64,000 nt of DNA, from assembly GCA_963805305.1 (NCBI GenBank), contig CAWDTM010000003.1:496001-560000 (forward strand), written 5' to 3'. The notes beneath the pieces are model-generated. The model was not told the DNA's origin, ran no database searches, and saw only the letters and a list, made by a program, of their open reading frames with translations. This document shows positions 48,480 through 57,508 of the stretch, in pieces. The DNA is from CAVXEH01 sp963805305. GTDB lineage: Bacteria; Chloroflexota; Limnocylindria; QHBO01. How positions within the stretch are numbered: the first letter of the stretch is position 1; each line of letters starts with the position of its first letter. Position numbers and translations under genes: made by a program.

Positions 48480-50849
48480 TCAGCCGCCGCGCTCGATGGC
48501 CGCCACCACGTTCTGGAGCCGGCGCAGCCGAACCTCGCGGTCCGCCGCGTAGCGCTCGATCGCAGCCAGGATCTGCTCAGGGCCAAGGTGCGCCTCGTCC
48601 ATGACCTCCTCGACGGTGCCGCCCGTCCGCCAGCGATCGTCCCAGTCGGAAGACAGCGAGTAGTCCGCGGCGACCGGCCCCTCCACCCAGTCGTGCATGA
48701 GCTTGAAGGCGCGGTTGGTGACCGCCATCCCGTCCCAGCGGTCGGCGTCCGAGCAGAGCTGCTGCTGGTACGCCGTCTCCTGGCGGCGGAAGAGCTGCGG
48801 GCTGATGGCGGCCACGATCCGCACGTTGATTCCGCGGGCATCGAGCTCGGGAAGGAGCTTCACCACGTTCGCAGTGGTCACCGTGCCCTGCACGTAGACC
48901 GTGCCGGCGGCGGGTCGCTGCGGGTCGACAGGGCGGATCAGGTACGCGCCTCGTGCCGCCTCGAAATGGGGGGCCATCCCCAGGGCTGCCCGGTCCGGGA
49001 TCTCGACCGCAGGACGGGTGAGGTGGAGCGCGACGATGGGCACGTCGGTGGCCAGCGCGGCGGCGAGGACGACCGGGACCTCGTTGTACTCCCACGGATG
49101 CAGGTCGATGACGTGGCCCTCGGGGAAGAGCTGGGTCACGCCGGTGGCGAAGATCCCGAAGTGCGTCCGGGAATCCTCCGCGGTCTCCGGGCCGGAGTGG
49201 CCCGCGACCCAGATCACCTTGCCCAGCTTGAGCTGCGTGTCCTGGGCCAGCTGGCTGAAGAGCCGGAACTCGCCGTACTTGAGGTAGCTGAACGAGCCGT
49301 ACGTCGAGCAGGCGCCCCAGAACCCGTTGAAGGTCGCCATCGGGTCATCTGCCAGGTTGACGGTTGCCAGTCCCACCATGAGCCCCGCGTTCGTGAACTC
49401 GGTGATCTCCTGCGGCAGCAGCGTCCCGCGCAGGTTCGTCTCGCGGTCGTACCAGCCCCAGCCCGGCATGCCGTCGTAGTCCTTCGCGAAGCCCGAGATG
49501 TTCGTGGAGTCCGCGAGGTCGGCGGAGCAGGCGATGACCAGGGGCCGTCCGTACTCCTGCCGCGCAAACGCGTTGACCCAGGCGCCCCAGCTGGCCAGCC
49601 CGGCCCGGTTGGGCGCCTTCTCCCCGGGCGCCTTCCACAGGGAGTCCGGGTAGCTGTGCACGTCGGTGATGCGCGGGTCGGCGAAGATGTCGGCGCCGTG
49701 TCCGCCCAGGTTAAGCCCCTCGACGGTATCGGGTACCGATGCCGCCAGCTCCACGAGGCGGTCGCTGATGGCATCCACCACCTCGGGGTGCGATCGCAGC
49801 ACGCCCATGGCCACCCCGAAGTTGTGCCGGGCCTGGGCCTCGCGCTCGGCCGGGTCGGACGGCGCGGGCTGGTCGACACCGGCGTACTCCACGCCGTGGC
49901 GGGCCATGAACTCCTTGCGAACGGCCCAGTACTCGGGCGCGTTCATGGGCCACGGTGTGCCGTGGCTCTTGTTGTCGTACTTCCCGTAGCCGCGCCCCTT
50001 GCGGGTCTGGAACCAGGCGACTGATGGGACGCCGCGCGGGTTGTCGCCGCGCGATGCCTCGAGCACCGCGCGGGTCACCGGCTCCCATTCGGAGCCCTGC
50101 AACGTCCCGGTGACCCGCCAGTCATACGCCCCGAACCAGGTCTCCGGGGTGCCGGGCACCACGCGGCTGATGGCCGTGTCGTCGATCCCGTAGTCGTTCC
50201 AGTCGATGAGGAAGACGAGGTTCGACAGGCCCAGGCCCCAGGCGGTGTTTCGCGTCTCGTGGCTGGCGCCGGGGGTCAGCCCGCCCTCGCCTTCCACGGC
50301 AAAGACCTTGACCTCCCCGCAGCCGGCCAGCTTGAGGGCGATCGCCTCACCGGCCGCCGGCGGCATTCCATGCCCGGACGGTCCGGTGTTGAACTTGAGG
50401 AAGAGGGTCTTGCCCTCCATCTCCGCGTGGCCCGCCAGGCCGCCCCGGTGGCGGAGGCGGAGCAGGTCCTCCCAGGTGAGGGCCCATCGCCCGTCGTCGG
50501 GGAAGGCGAAATCATCGCGCGGGTCGCGCTCGTGCCGGGCGCGGAGCACCTCGTTGAGGACCGCGAGCGTGGTGTAGACGAGGGGGATGGTGTGCCCCGC
50601 AGACAGGACGAAGCGGTCCGCGAACGGTCGCCACGGGCGACGGATGTCCCAGCGCATGGCTCCGGAAAGGAGGAGGGAGAGGAAGAGGTGGACCTTCGAG
50701 CGCGAGCCGCCGGGATGGCCGCTCTGCCGGTAGTTCAGGGTGAGGTCGATGCTCTCGTCGATGACCTCGCGAAGCAGCTCCCAGTGCTCGAACTCGGGAG
50801 CTGCCGCGGCCGCGAGGCGCTCCGCGGTGTCGGGGCGAACGGCGGTCAT
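48480..50849 (-). CDS. Transketolase-family enzyme
   Basis: 789 residues, somewhat longer than ordinary transketolases. The N-terminal thiamine diphosphate domain starts with YRQSGHPGGS; the metal-binding region reads VEGEGGLTPG and LIDWNDYGID in place of the usual GDG-xx-N form. The Pyr and C-terminal domains follow (TNISGF, EITEFTNAG). It interconverts sugar phosphates or may act on related ketoses; the deviations leave the exact substrate open. It overlaps the aminotransferase by 4 bp. Confidence 0.85.
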   Translation of the reverse strand: MTAVRPDTAERLAAAAAPEFEHWELLREVIDESIDLTLNYRQSGHPGGSRSKVHLFLSLLLSGAMRWDIRRPWRPFADRFVLSAGHTIPLVYTTLAVLNEVLRARHERDPRDDFAFPDDGRWALTWEDLLRLRHRGGLAGHAEMEGKTLFLKFNTGPSGHGMPPAAGEAIALKLAGCGEVKVFAVEGEGGLTPGASHETRNTAWGLGLSNLVFLIDWNDYGIDDTAISRVVPGTPETWFGAYDWRVTGTLQGSEWEPVTRAVLEASRGDNPRGVPSVAWFQTRKGRGYGKYDNKSHGTPWPMNAPEYWAVRKEFMARHGVEYAGVDQPAPSDPAEREAQARHNFGVAMGVLRSHPEVVDAISDRLVELAASVPDTVEGLNLGGHGADIFADPRITDVHSYPDSLWKAPGEKAPNRAGLASWGAWVNAFARQEYGRPLVIACSADLADSTNISGFAKDYDGMPGWGWYDRETNLRGTLLPQEITEFTNAGLMVGLATVNLADDPMATFNGFWGACSTYGSFSYLKYGEFRLFSQLAQDTQLKLGKVIWVAGHSGPETAEDSRTHFGIFATGVTQLFPEGHVIDLHPWEYNEVPVVLAAALATDVPIVALHLTRPAVEIPDRAALGMAPHFEAARGAYLIRPVDPQRPAAGTVYVQGTVTTANVVKLLPELDARGINVRIVAAISPQLFRRQETAYQQQLCSDADRWDGMAVTNRAFKLMHDWVEGPVAADYSLSSDWDDRWRTGGTVEEVMDEAHLGPEQILAAIERYAADREVRLRRLQNVVAAIERGG

Positions 50850-52057
50850 CGAGCGGCACCCGACCCGGCCGAGACGAGCTCCCCGGTGCGCTCCAGCTTC
50901 GCCAGGGACTCCGCCACGCGGTCGAGGGCCTTGGTGAGGTTCTCCCGGGAGTTCGCATAGCTGAAGCGCAGGTACCCTTCGCCGTGGGCACCGAACGCGG
51001 TGCCGGCGAGGCCGCAGACGCCGGCGTCGTAGAGCAGGTGATCCGCGATCTCGTTGCTGCTCCGCCCGAAGGCCTTCACGTTCGGGAACGCGTAGAAGGC
51101 TCCGTGAGGCATGACACAGCTGACACCGGGGATGGCATTCATCCCGTCCACGATGAGCGAGCGCCGCGCGATGAACTCCGTGCGCATCGCGGCGGCGTCG
51201 TCCTGCGGCCCGGTCAGGGCGGCCACCGCGCCGGCCTGCGCGAAGGCATTCGTGCAGCTGACGCTGTTGATCACCAGGCGGCTGAAGGACGGAACCAGCC
51301 ACTCGGGCAGGATCCCGTAACCCAGGCGCCAGCCGGTCATGGCGAAGGTCTTGGAGAAGCCGTCGAGGGTGATGGTCCGGTCCGCCATCCCGGGCAGGGT
51401 GGCGATCGAAAGGAGGCTCCCCTCGTACTGCAGGCGGCCGTAGATCTCGTCGGCCAGGACCACCAGGTCATGCTCCTGCGCGATCCGGGCGATCTCCCGG
51501 ATGTCCTCGTGGCTGAGGGTGGAGCCCGTGGGGTTGTGCGGCGAGTTGAAGACGATCAACCGCGTGCGATCGGTCACCAGGGACTCGACCTCCGCGATAT
51601 CCATCCGGAAGTCGTTCTCCTCGCGGAGGGGCGCCGGCACGGCGGTGCCCCCGACGTAGCGCGCCATGCTCTCGTAGATCGGAAAGCCGGGATTCGGATA
51701 GATGACCTCGTCGCCGGGGTTGATGAGGGCGAGCATGGCGTAGAACATGATCGGCTTGGCACCGGGCGTGACGACCACGTGGTCCGGCGTCGTGCTGATC
51801 CCCTTCCAGCGCTTCACGTCCGCGGCAATCGCCTCGCGCAGCGGCGCGATGCCGGTGGCGCCGGTGTAGTGGGTCAGACCCTCCTCGAGCAGGCCGCGAG
51901 CGGCGGCCTCGGAGATGTGGCGGGGCGTGTCGAAGTCGGGCTCGCCGATCTCGAGGTGGATGACCTCGCGACCGGTCGCCTCGAGAGCTCGGGCGCGCGC
52001 GGCCGCCTCGAATGCCGTCTCGGTCCCGATCAGGTCCATGCGGCTGGCAAGCTTCAC
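50846..52057 (-). CDS. Class I/II aminotransferase (aspartate aminotransferase-like)
   Basis: 403 residues from a GTG at 52057 with GGGGAGG upstream; an ATG at 52039 is a possible alternative. Fold type I PLP enzyme: the PLP Lys is in GFSKTFAMTGWRLGY, and NSPHNPTGS and the C-terminal YLRFSYANS segment with the substrate Arg are conserved. It probably transfers amino groups from aspartate or a related amino acid. It is first in an operon with the transketolase and a small membrane protein. Confidence 0.93.
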   Translation of the reverse strand: MKLASRMDLIGTETAFEAAARARALEATGREVIHLEIGEPDFDTPRHISEAAARGLLEEGLTHYTGATGIAPLREAIAADVKRWKGISTTPDHVVVTPGAKPIMFYAMLALINPGDEVIYPNPGFPIYESMARYVGGTAVPAPLREENDFRMDIAEVESLVTDRTRLIVFNSPHNPTGSTLSHEDIREIARIAQEHDLVVLADEIYGRLQYEGSLLSIATLPGMADRTITLDGFSKTFAMTGWRLGYGILPEWLVPSFSRLVINSVSCTNAFAQAGAVAALTGPQDDAAAMRTEFIARRSLIVDGMNAIPGVSCVMPHGAFYAFPNVKAFGRSSNEIADHLLYDAGVCGLAGTAFGAHGEGYLRFSYANSRENLTKALDRVAESLAKLERTGELVSAGSGAAR

Positions 52058-52176
52058 GACGGGTGCCTCCCCTTGTGGGAACGTTCTGTCTCGGGTGGTT
52101 GCTCCAGAGTGTACCGATGGCGCACGTGCCACGCCGACCGCCATCGGTCCCGTCGGCGGCAGGCCGATTGGGCCCA

Positions 52177-52207
52177 TTGCGGAAACGCTGAGCCTCGCTG
52201 CTATACT
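52177..52207 (+). promoter_or_regulatory. Promoter of the ErpA-type gene
   Basis: TTGCGG (52177-52182) and TATACT (52202-52207) with a 19-bp spacer, 62 bp upstream of the ATG. The -10 matches that of the pyr operon. Confidence 0.5.
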
Positions 52208-52269
52208 TTCGGAAGCAAGCACACGCCAACCGTCGCCCACCGTGGCGCCGAGAGGAGAACTCCCTTCCC

Positions 52270-52695
52270 ATGACGATGTCCGAGACGACGCCGGTCGCGA
52301 TCCCGCAGACCGCCCCGGCCCCGGCCGCCGAGCCACTCGTCACGCTCACCGATGCCGCCGCGGCGAAGGTCACCGAGCTTCGCGCGCGCGAGGGCAAGGC
52401 AGATGCCCGCCTCCGGCTCTTCGTCAAGAGCGGCGGCTGCTCCGGCTTCAGCTACGGCCTCGCCTTCGACGACCGCCTGGCCGACGACGACCGCGTCGAG
52501 GACCATGCCGGCGTTCCCGTCGTGATCGACGCGTTCAGCGCCCAGTATGTCGACGGCGCCGAGATCGACTACGTCGACTCGTTGATGGGCTCGGGCTTCG
52601 CCATCAACAACCCCAACGCGGTCTCGAGCTGCTCCTGCGGCTCGTCGTTCAACACCGACGGCTCCCCTGCGCGCGCGGGCGGCTGCGCCCACTGA
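52270..52695 (+). CDS. erpA: A-type iron-sulfur carrier protein (ErpA/HesB family)
   Basis: 141 residues. After a 20-residue Ala/Pro extension comes the HesB fold with the three cluster-binding cysteines: GGCSGFSYG in the middle and CSCGSSF near the end. It delivers Fe-S clusters to target proteins, of which this window encodes many (ferredoxin, Rieske proteins, GltD-like enzyme). A strong terminator follows. Confidence 0.93.
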   Translation: MTMSETTPVAIPQTAPAPAAEPLVTLTDAAAAKVTELRAREGKADARLRLFVKSGGCSGFSYGLAFDDRLADDDRVEDHAGVPVVIDAFSAQYVDGAEIDYVDSLMGSGFAINNPNAVSSCSCGSSFNTDGSPARAGGCAH

Positions 52696-52716
52696 TCCGC
52701 GCCCAACCCGCGACGG

Positions 52717-52748
52717 AAGAGAGCCCCGGAGCGATCCGGGGCTCTCTT
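52717..52748 (+). terminator. Intrinsic terminator after the ErpA-type gene
   Basis: A perfect 14-bp stem (52717-52730 with 52735-52748, AAGAGAGCCCCGGA and complement), a GCGA loop and a TTT end. One of the clearest terminators here. Confidence 0.8.
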
Positions 52749-52821
52749 TCCGCCCGGCCCCCGGGCTCGTGAGCTCGTTAATCTGCTACCGTGAGCCATC
52801 CAGTATTGGGCGGCCCGGGTG

Positions 52822-53562
52822 ATGACGAGCGGGAAAGGACAGGCGTCCGAAAGTACAGGCCCTGCGGAGGCGATCCGGCAGGAGTTTGCCAACGCATGGG
52901 GCGCCATCGGCGCGGCATGGGGCGTCGCGCCCTCGACCGCCGCCGTGCAGGGCTACTTCCTCGTGCATGGAGGCCCGCTCACCGAGCCGGAGATCCGCCG
53001 CGCCCTGGGCCTCTCCCACCGTGCCGCCGCCATGGCGCTGGCCGAGTGCACCGAATGGGGCCTCATCGAGCGCGCGCCGGATGGACGTCGCACCGGCCGT
53101 CGCGGTCCGGAGGCGGCCGCCTACCTGGTGGTCGGCGATAACTGGGAGTGGTTCCGTCGCGTCGCCCGTGCGCGCAAGGAGCGCGAGACCGACCCGGTCG
53201 TGCCGGTGATCGCACGCTGCGCCGCGCTGGCCCGGTCCGAAGCGACGGGTGGGAGCACCAACGCTGCGGAGCTGCTGGACCTCAGCGAGCGGCTCGACGG
53301 CCTCCTGCGCTTCGTCCATCTCTTCGATCGCGGTGTCGGGATCTTCGTGGACGCCTCGCCGGCGGCCACCGAGCGCCTCTTCGCCCTGCTCGGCGAGCTC
53401 GACGATGCCACCCTGCGGCGGCTCCTTTCGCTGCTCGAAACGTTGGAGCCGAGCGACCTGGCGCGGGCCGCCGACGCGTTCGCCGGCCTGTCGCCGCGAG
53501 CCGTGCGGCGGCTGGTGGGGCTTGCCGCGTCGCCGGCCCTCGGCCACCTCATCGGCCGCTAG
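52822..53562 (+). CDS. GbsR/MarR-like transcriptional regulator
   Basis: 246 residues. The winged helix (about 45-95) contains YFLVHGGPLTEPEIRRALGLSHRAAAMALAECTEWGLIER, followed by a glycine/arginine wing and helical dimerisation regions, as in the GbsR family. GbsR proteins control glycine-betaine and choline genes, but no such genes are close. The ATG at 52822 is used; a GTG one codon before is equally in frame. It is convergent with the aldolase gene. Confidence 0.82.
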   Translation: MTSGKGQASESTGPAEAIRQEFANAWGAIGAAWGVAPSTAAVQGYFLVHGGPLTEPEIRRALGLSHRAAAMALAECTEWGLIERAPDGRRTGRRGPEAAAYLVVGDNWEWFRRVARARKERETDPVVPVIARCAALARSEATGGSTNAAELLDLSERLDGLLRFVHLFDRGVGIFVDASPAATERLFALLGELDDATLRRLLSLLETLEPSDLARAADAFAGLSPRAVRRLVGLAASPALGHLIGR

Positions 53563-53577
53563 CGACGCGACCGGAGG

Positions 53578-55032
53578 CTACTCGCCGGATCCGTCGTCCT
53601 CGAAGACGCCGGCACCCGCGACCGCGGCGACGGCGGTGCCGCCACCAAGGGCTGCAGGCAGCGGCCGGTGGATGGGCACCGGCGTCACGTGGCGATCCAC
53701 GATGGCCCGCGTGCCGCCGATGCGCAGCTGGTCGAAGAGGAAGCCGAACTTGTCGCGCAGGTGGCCGGCAATCTCGTCGGCCGACGCCTGGGGCAGGTTC
53801 CACAGCTCCGCCTTGAACGGACCAATCGCCTTCTTCCGGGTCTTGTAGAGGAACTGCTCCTCGGTCTGCCCGTCCTTGCGCTCATCGGCGCATTGCTCGC
53901 CGCACCAGGCCATCATCCGCTCGTGGAGGTCGGCGGGGAGGCCGCCGGCGTCGTAGAGGATGTTCTGGAAGCCGGTCGCCAGGTGGATCTCCGCCGTCCC
54001 GTGGCCCGGGAAGTGGTGGAATGCCTCATCGGGAAGGGTGGAGGCTCCATGCTGGACGCAGCCGGCCAGCCCGTACTCTTCGCGCGCAACCGTCGAGAGG
54101 CGCTGCATGGTGTCGAAATCGATGTTGACGGTGGCCACGCTCCCGTCGGGCAGCACGACACCGCCGTGGCTGGTCCCGGTCTGGATGCTCACCTTGCTCA
54201 CGCCGGGGGCTCCCGACCCATGGAGCAGTCCGAAGTACTCGTTGAGGTAGGCGCGCAGCTCCTCTTCGGTTGAGTTCGCCTTGCCCACCTCGCCGATCTC
54301 GCCGCCGACCGAGATGGTGACGCCATGGGGCTCCAGCCCGCGGATCAGCGCGGTCAGCTCCGCGGTGTTCGTCGCATTCGTTCGCTGCTGCTCGCGCACG
54401 GTCCGCTGGGCGAGGTCCACGAGCGTGCTCGAGTCGATGTCGATGTTCAGGAAGCCGGCATGCACCGCTTCGGTCGTCAGCTCGCGCAGGCCGGCCATCT
54501 CCTTCTCCGGGTCCGCCGACCACTTGCTCGCGTTGAACTGGAAGTGGTCACCCTGGAGGAAGACCGGTCCCGGCCAGCCGCTGCGAATGGCGGCGGCCAG
54601 GATCACCGCGGTGTACTCCGCGGGACGCTGGTCGGTGTAGGCCATCTCGCTCTTCGCGATCTCGAAGATCACGGCCCCCGCATCGCGCTCCATGGCCGCG
54701 GCGAAGGCCTGCCGGGCGGTCAGGTAGGTGGTCGCCCGGATGTTGATGGCCGGCACGGTGAAGTCCGTGGGCGGGAACTCGCCGCGCCCGCGAGCCATGT
54801 ACAGCTCGTGGATCGAGGCGGACGGACATCCGAGCGCCTGGCTCGCCTCCCAGATGATCCAGCGCGCGGCATCCCGCAGCCCGGCGTCGGGGTTGAAGAC
54901 CGCCTCGCGAACGAGGCGGTCGATGGGATCGCGACGGAACGCGTCGGCATCGGTGACATGGAGGGCCCCGCCGGTGATGGAGGCGGTGCCCGAGAGCAGG
55001 TCCAGCAGCTCCTGCGCAGAGGAGACGGTCAT
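53578..55032 (-). CDS. Class II fructose-bisphosphate aldolase-like enzyme
   Basis: 484 residues. The TIM-barrel motifs of class II aldolases are visible: PAINIRATTYLTARQAFAAA, FLQGDHFQFN with the metal His, GFLNIDIDSSTLVDL, a SVGGEIGEVG block and QTGTSHGG. It should cleave or form fructose-1,6-bisphosphate or a similar ketose bisphosphate with a divalent metal. It is longer than E. coli FbaA because of N- and C-terminal extensions. It is monocistronic as far as seen. Confidence 0.87.
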   Translation of the reverse strand: MTVSSAQELLDLLSGTASITGGALHVTDADAFRRDPIDRLVREAVFNPDAGLRDAARWIIWEASQALGCPSASIHELYMARGRGEFPPTDFTVPAINIRATTYLTARQAFAAAMERDAGAVIFEIAKSEMAYTDQRPAEYTAVILAAAIRSGWPGPVFLQGDHFQFNASKWSADPEKEMAGLRELTTEAVHAGFLNIDIDSSTLVDLAQRTVREQQRTNATNTAELTALIRGLEPHGVTISVGGEIGEVGKANSTEEELRAYLNEYFGLLHGSGAPGVSKVSIQTGTSHGGVVLPDGSVATVNIDFDTMQRLSTVAREEYGLAGCVQHGASTLPDEAFHHFPGHGTAEIHLATGFQNILYDAGGLPADLHERMMAWCGEQCADERKDGQTEEQFLYKTRKKAIGPFKAELWNLPQASADEIAGHLRDKFGFLFDQLRIGGTRAIVDRHVTPVPIHRPLPAALGGGTAVAAVAGAGVFEDDGSGE

Positions 55033-55068
55033 GACGAATGCAACTCCGTTGTGCGTACGGCACTCATC

Positions 55069-55440
55069 CTAGCGAAGGGCGGAGACGGTGGTGAAGGCCA
55101 GAAGGAGGGCGATCGGCAGGCCGATGGTCGCTCCGAGCAGGTACCAGTCGCGCGCGGCGCGCGCATCGGCCACCCTGCGGCGCTGCAGCCGACGCACCCA
55201 CGCGAGCACGGCGCTGAGGCCCGCGACGTAGAGGATCGCGGCGCAGACCACGACGCCAATCGCAAACGGGCGGACGGATGCACAGCTGCCGAAGGTGAGT
55301 GGTCCCCCCGGCGGGCACGGGCTCGACAGCTCGGCACCGACCAGCGCGCCGGCGACGACGAGGACGAGCGCTGACCAGGTGACGTGGGCGAGCAGGACCC
55401 GGGACGGGCCGACGGTGGGCGTGCGGGCCGTCCGGCTCAG
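55069..55440 (-). CDS. Three-helix membrane protein, likely CTG start, in the bc operon
   Basis: 123 residues if translation begins at the CTG at 55440, which overlaps the stop of the previous gene (CTGA). No ATG, GTG or TTG lies in frame before the first hydrophobic helix, so the alternative is loss of that helix. Three hydrophobic segments (about 22-38, 52-75, 99-120) and a basic loop are present. Last gene of the respiratory operon; function unknown. Confidence 0.6.
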   Translation of the reverse strand: MSRTARTPTVGPSRVLLAHVTWSALVLVVAGALVGAELSSPCPPGGPLTFGSCASVRPFAIGVVVCAAILYVAGLSAVLAWVRRLQRRRVADARAARDWYLLGATIGLPIALLLAFTTVSALR

Positions 55441-56027
55441 CCGGCCTGGTACGCGGTCGAGGCCGCCTCGGCCTGGCGGGCCTCCCGACGCGTCACCCGG
55501 CGATACTCGACGGCGAAGAAGGCGAGCGCGGCCACCCCGAGCAGCGCGACGAGCGCACCGAAGGCGAGCGACTGGATGGGGAACGCCTCCGTGCCTTCGG
55601 GTGGGACGAAGGTGCCTCCGGCCATGTTGAAGGCGAGGAACGGGATCATCACCAGGTAGACGAAGAGCAGCTGCCCGAAGTCCACGATCCGGATGAAGAC
55701 CCACGCGAATCCGCGGCGGCCGCGGGCCGCCTGGGTCCAGAGCGACAGGATGATGATGACGAGAAAGTTCCCGCCGCCGATCGCGGCCGCGAAGATGAAG
55801 CCGGTCTCCGGGGTGAACTTCAGGAACGGGATGTACTGGGTGAAGCCGTAGTACACGTAGTTCGGCACGTAGGCGATCAGGAAGTAGATGTAGAGGAAGA
55901 GGGGGACGCCCTTGAGGACGGCCACCAGCCACGTTTCGTGGCCGAACAGCAGCCAGCTCATGAAGTCATCGACCTGCCGGATGAGGTTGGCGCCGATGGT
56001 TCGGGATCGCGGTCGGGTCAGGCTCAT
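55437..56027 (-). CDS. Membrane protein associated with the bc complex
   Basis: 196 residues with about five hydrophobic helices and aromatic-rich loops (YVPNYVYYGFTQYIPFLKF). It is 8 bp after the dihaem cytochrome gene and precedes the CTG-start gene by overlap. No known family is recognised; its place between the cytochrome and the operon end suggests a structural subunit of the respiratory complex. Confidence 0.82.
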   Translation of the reverse strand: MSLTRPRSRTIGANLIRQVDDFMSWLLFGHETWLVAVLKGVPLFLYIYFLIAYVPNYVYYGFTQYIPFLKFTPETGFIFAAAIGGGNFLVIIILSLWTQAARGRRGFAWVFIRIVDFGQLLFVYLVMIPFLAFNMAGGTFVPPEGTEAFPIQSLAFGALVALLGVAALAFFAVEYRRVTRREARQAEAASTAYQAG

Positions 56028-56034
56028 GCGTCCG

Positions 56035-56841
56035 TCACTGCTTCTGGGTCAGGAGGAAGGTGATCAGGGCCTGGAGCTGGTCGTTCGTGACCTGGGACTC
56101 CGGGAAGGCGGGCATCCCGGTGGCGGTGCCGCCGTTGTAGTTGTTCGACGAGTCCCGGATCCAGTTCGTGAAGAACGTGGCAGGATCCTTTGCGTAGTCC
56201 GCCTTCATCTTGTCGAGGCCGCTGGGCGGGTTGGGAAGGCCGGTTCCGATCTCGTTGCCCACGTTCTGCAGGCTCGGGAAGGTTCCAGGAACGCCGCCCA
56301 GGTCGGCCTGGTGGCAGCTGACGCAGCCAACCGAGTTGTAGACCTGCTTGCCCGCCTCCGCCGTGTTGGGCGCCGGCGTGGAGCTGGCGCCGGCGTTGGC
56401 CTCTGCCCAGCTGGTCACGAGGGCCACCACGGAGTCGATCTGCTGGACGGTCAGCGGGCCGCCGACCTCGCTGCTCCACGCGGGCATCACCGAGCTCGGA
56501 TTGCCGGAGACCACGATGCCTCCGTAGCTGACCACGAGGTGGACGTAGTCCGGGTTGATCTTCAGCTTGTTCGCGATGCTGGGGCTGTGGAGGTTCGGCG
56601 CGTTGAGGCCCGGCTGGCCGGGAACGGGGCCGCCCATCCCGTCGTCGCCGTGACAGCGCGCGCAGCCGGCGGCGGCCGGATCGGACGGGTTGTTGGCGAA
56701 GACCTCCTTGCCGAACGCCAGCTGCGCCTGCACGGCATCGGTCTGGCGGGTCGAGAGGCGGGCCGAGTCCGTCAGCCAGTACAGCATCGTGAACAGCGCC
56801 AGCGCGCCGACCACGATGACGCCGAGCGTCTTGATCCGCAT
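56035..56841 (-). CDS. Membrane-anchored dihaem cytochrome c
   Basis: 268 residues. An N-terminal helix (about 6-24) anchors the protein; two CxxCH sites, CARCH and CVSCH, each lie in a cytochrome c domain, with likely Met ligands in SSVMPAW and TGMPAFP. It probably takes electrons from the Rieske protein and passes them to an oxidase. It starts 5 bp after the Rieske gene. A dihaem c subunit of this kind is known in actinobacterial and Chloroflexota bc complexes. Confidence 0.93.
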   Translation of the reverse strand: MRIKTLGVIVVGALALFTMLYWLTDSARLSTRQTDAVQAQLAFGKEVFANNPSDPAAAGCARCHGDDGMGGPVPGQPGLNAPNLHSPSIANKLKINPDYVHLVVSYGGIVVSGNPSSVMPAWSSEVGGPLTVQQIDSVVALVTSWAEANAGASSTPAPNTAEAGKQVYNSVGCVSCHQADLGGVPGTFPSLQNVGNEIGTGLPNPPSGLDKMKADYAKDPATFFTNWIRDSSNNYNGGTATGMPAFPESQVTNDQLQALITFLLTQKQ

Positions 56842-56845
56842 CGCC

Positions 56846-57508
56846 TCAGCCTGCGCAGTGCTTGCCGGTGAGGTCGGCCGCGGTCCGCGGATCGAACGTC
56901 ACGGTGCCCACGGGCGGCCCGCTGACGACCTTGCCGGTGTCCACGACGTAGGTGCCCGACGCTCCGACCGAAACCGGGAAATGGTCCATCCCGCGAGGTG
57001 CCGGGCCGTCGCGCTTCTCGCTCAGGATCGTGTACTTGCTGCCGTGGCACAGGCACTCGAACCAGTGGCTCTTCTCGCAGAGCGTGGGGATCTGGCAGCC
57101 CAGGTGGGGGCACTTGCGCCAGAGCGCCATGACCGAGCGGTCCGCGAACGCCAGCGCCTCGTCAACGTTGGCCCCCGGGTCGGGGACGTTCGCGTCCTTG
57201 CCGTCGACGAGGTCCTTGCCCGCCGGCACGTTCACGAAGAAGAGCCGCGCCTTCTGGTACGTGTACGGCTGGCCCTTTGCCCAGTCCGGCCACACGGTGA
57301 TGATGTCCTGCGCCGAGCCCAGCTCGACCTTGCCGCCGAAGCCCCCCGAGAGGTTCGGCCAGAGGAACGCGAGGGTGCCGCCCAGGAACTCCAGGCTCAG
57401 GAGACCCACCCCGGCGCCGAGCATGCGGCGCATGAAGGTGCGCCGGCTGATCTCGCGGGCCGGCTGCGTGGTGACGGGCCCATAGGAGAGGTTCGTGTTG
57501 CTGCTCAT
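56846..57508 (-). CDS. Rieske iron-sulfur subunit of menaquinol-cytochrome c reductase
   Basis: 220 residues. A twin-Arg/N-terminal anchor (SRRTFMRRMLGAG, helix to about 50) is followed by a Rieske domain with CPHLGC and CLCHGS cluster motifs, and an inserted Cys in the loop (TLCEKSHWFEC). It oxidises menaquinol at the Qo site together with cytochrome b. It overlaps the cytochrome b C-terminal gene by 4 bp. Confidence 0.93.
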   Translation of the reverse strand: MSSNTNLSYGPVTTQPAREISRRTFMRRMLGAGVGLLSLEFLGGTLAFLWPNLSGGFGGKVELGSAQDIITVWPDWAKGQPYTYQKARLFFVNVPAGKDLVDGKDANVPDPGANVDEALAFADRSVMALWRKCPHLGCQIPTLCEKSHWFECLCHGSKYTILSEKRDGPAPRGMDHFPVSVGASGTYVVDTGKVVSGPPVGTVTFDPRTAADLTGKHCAG

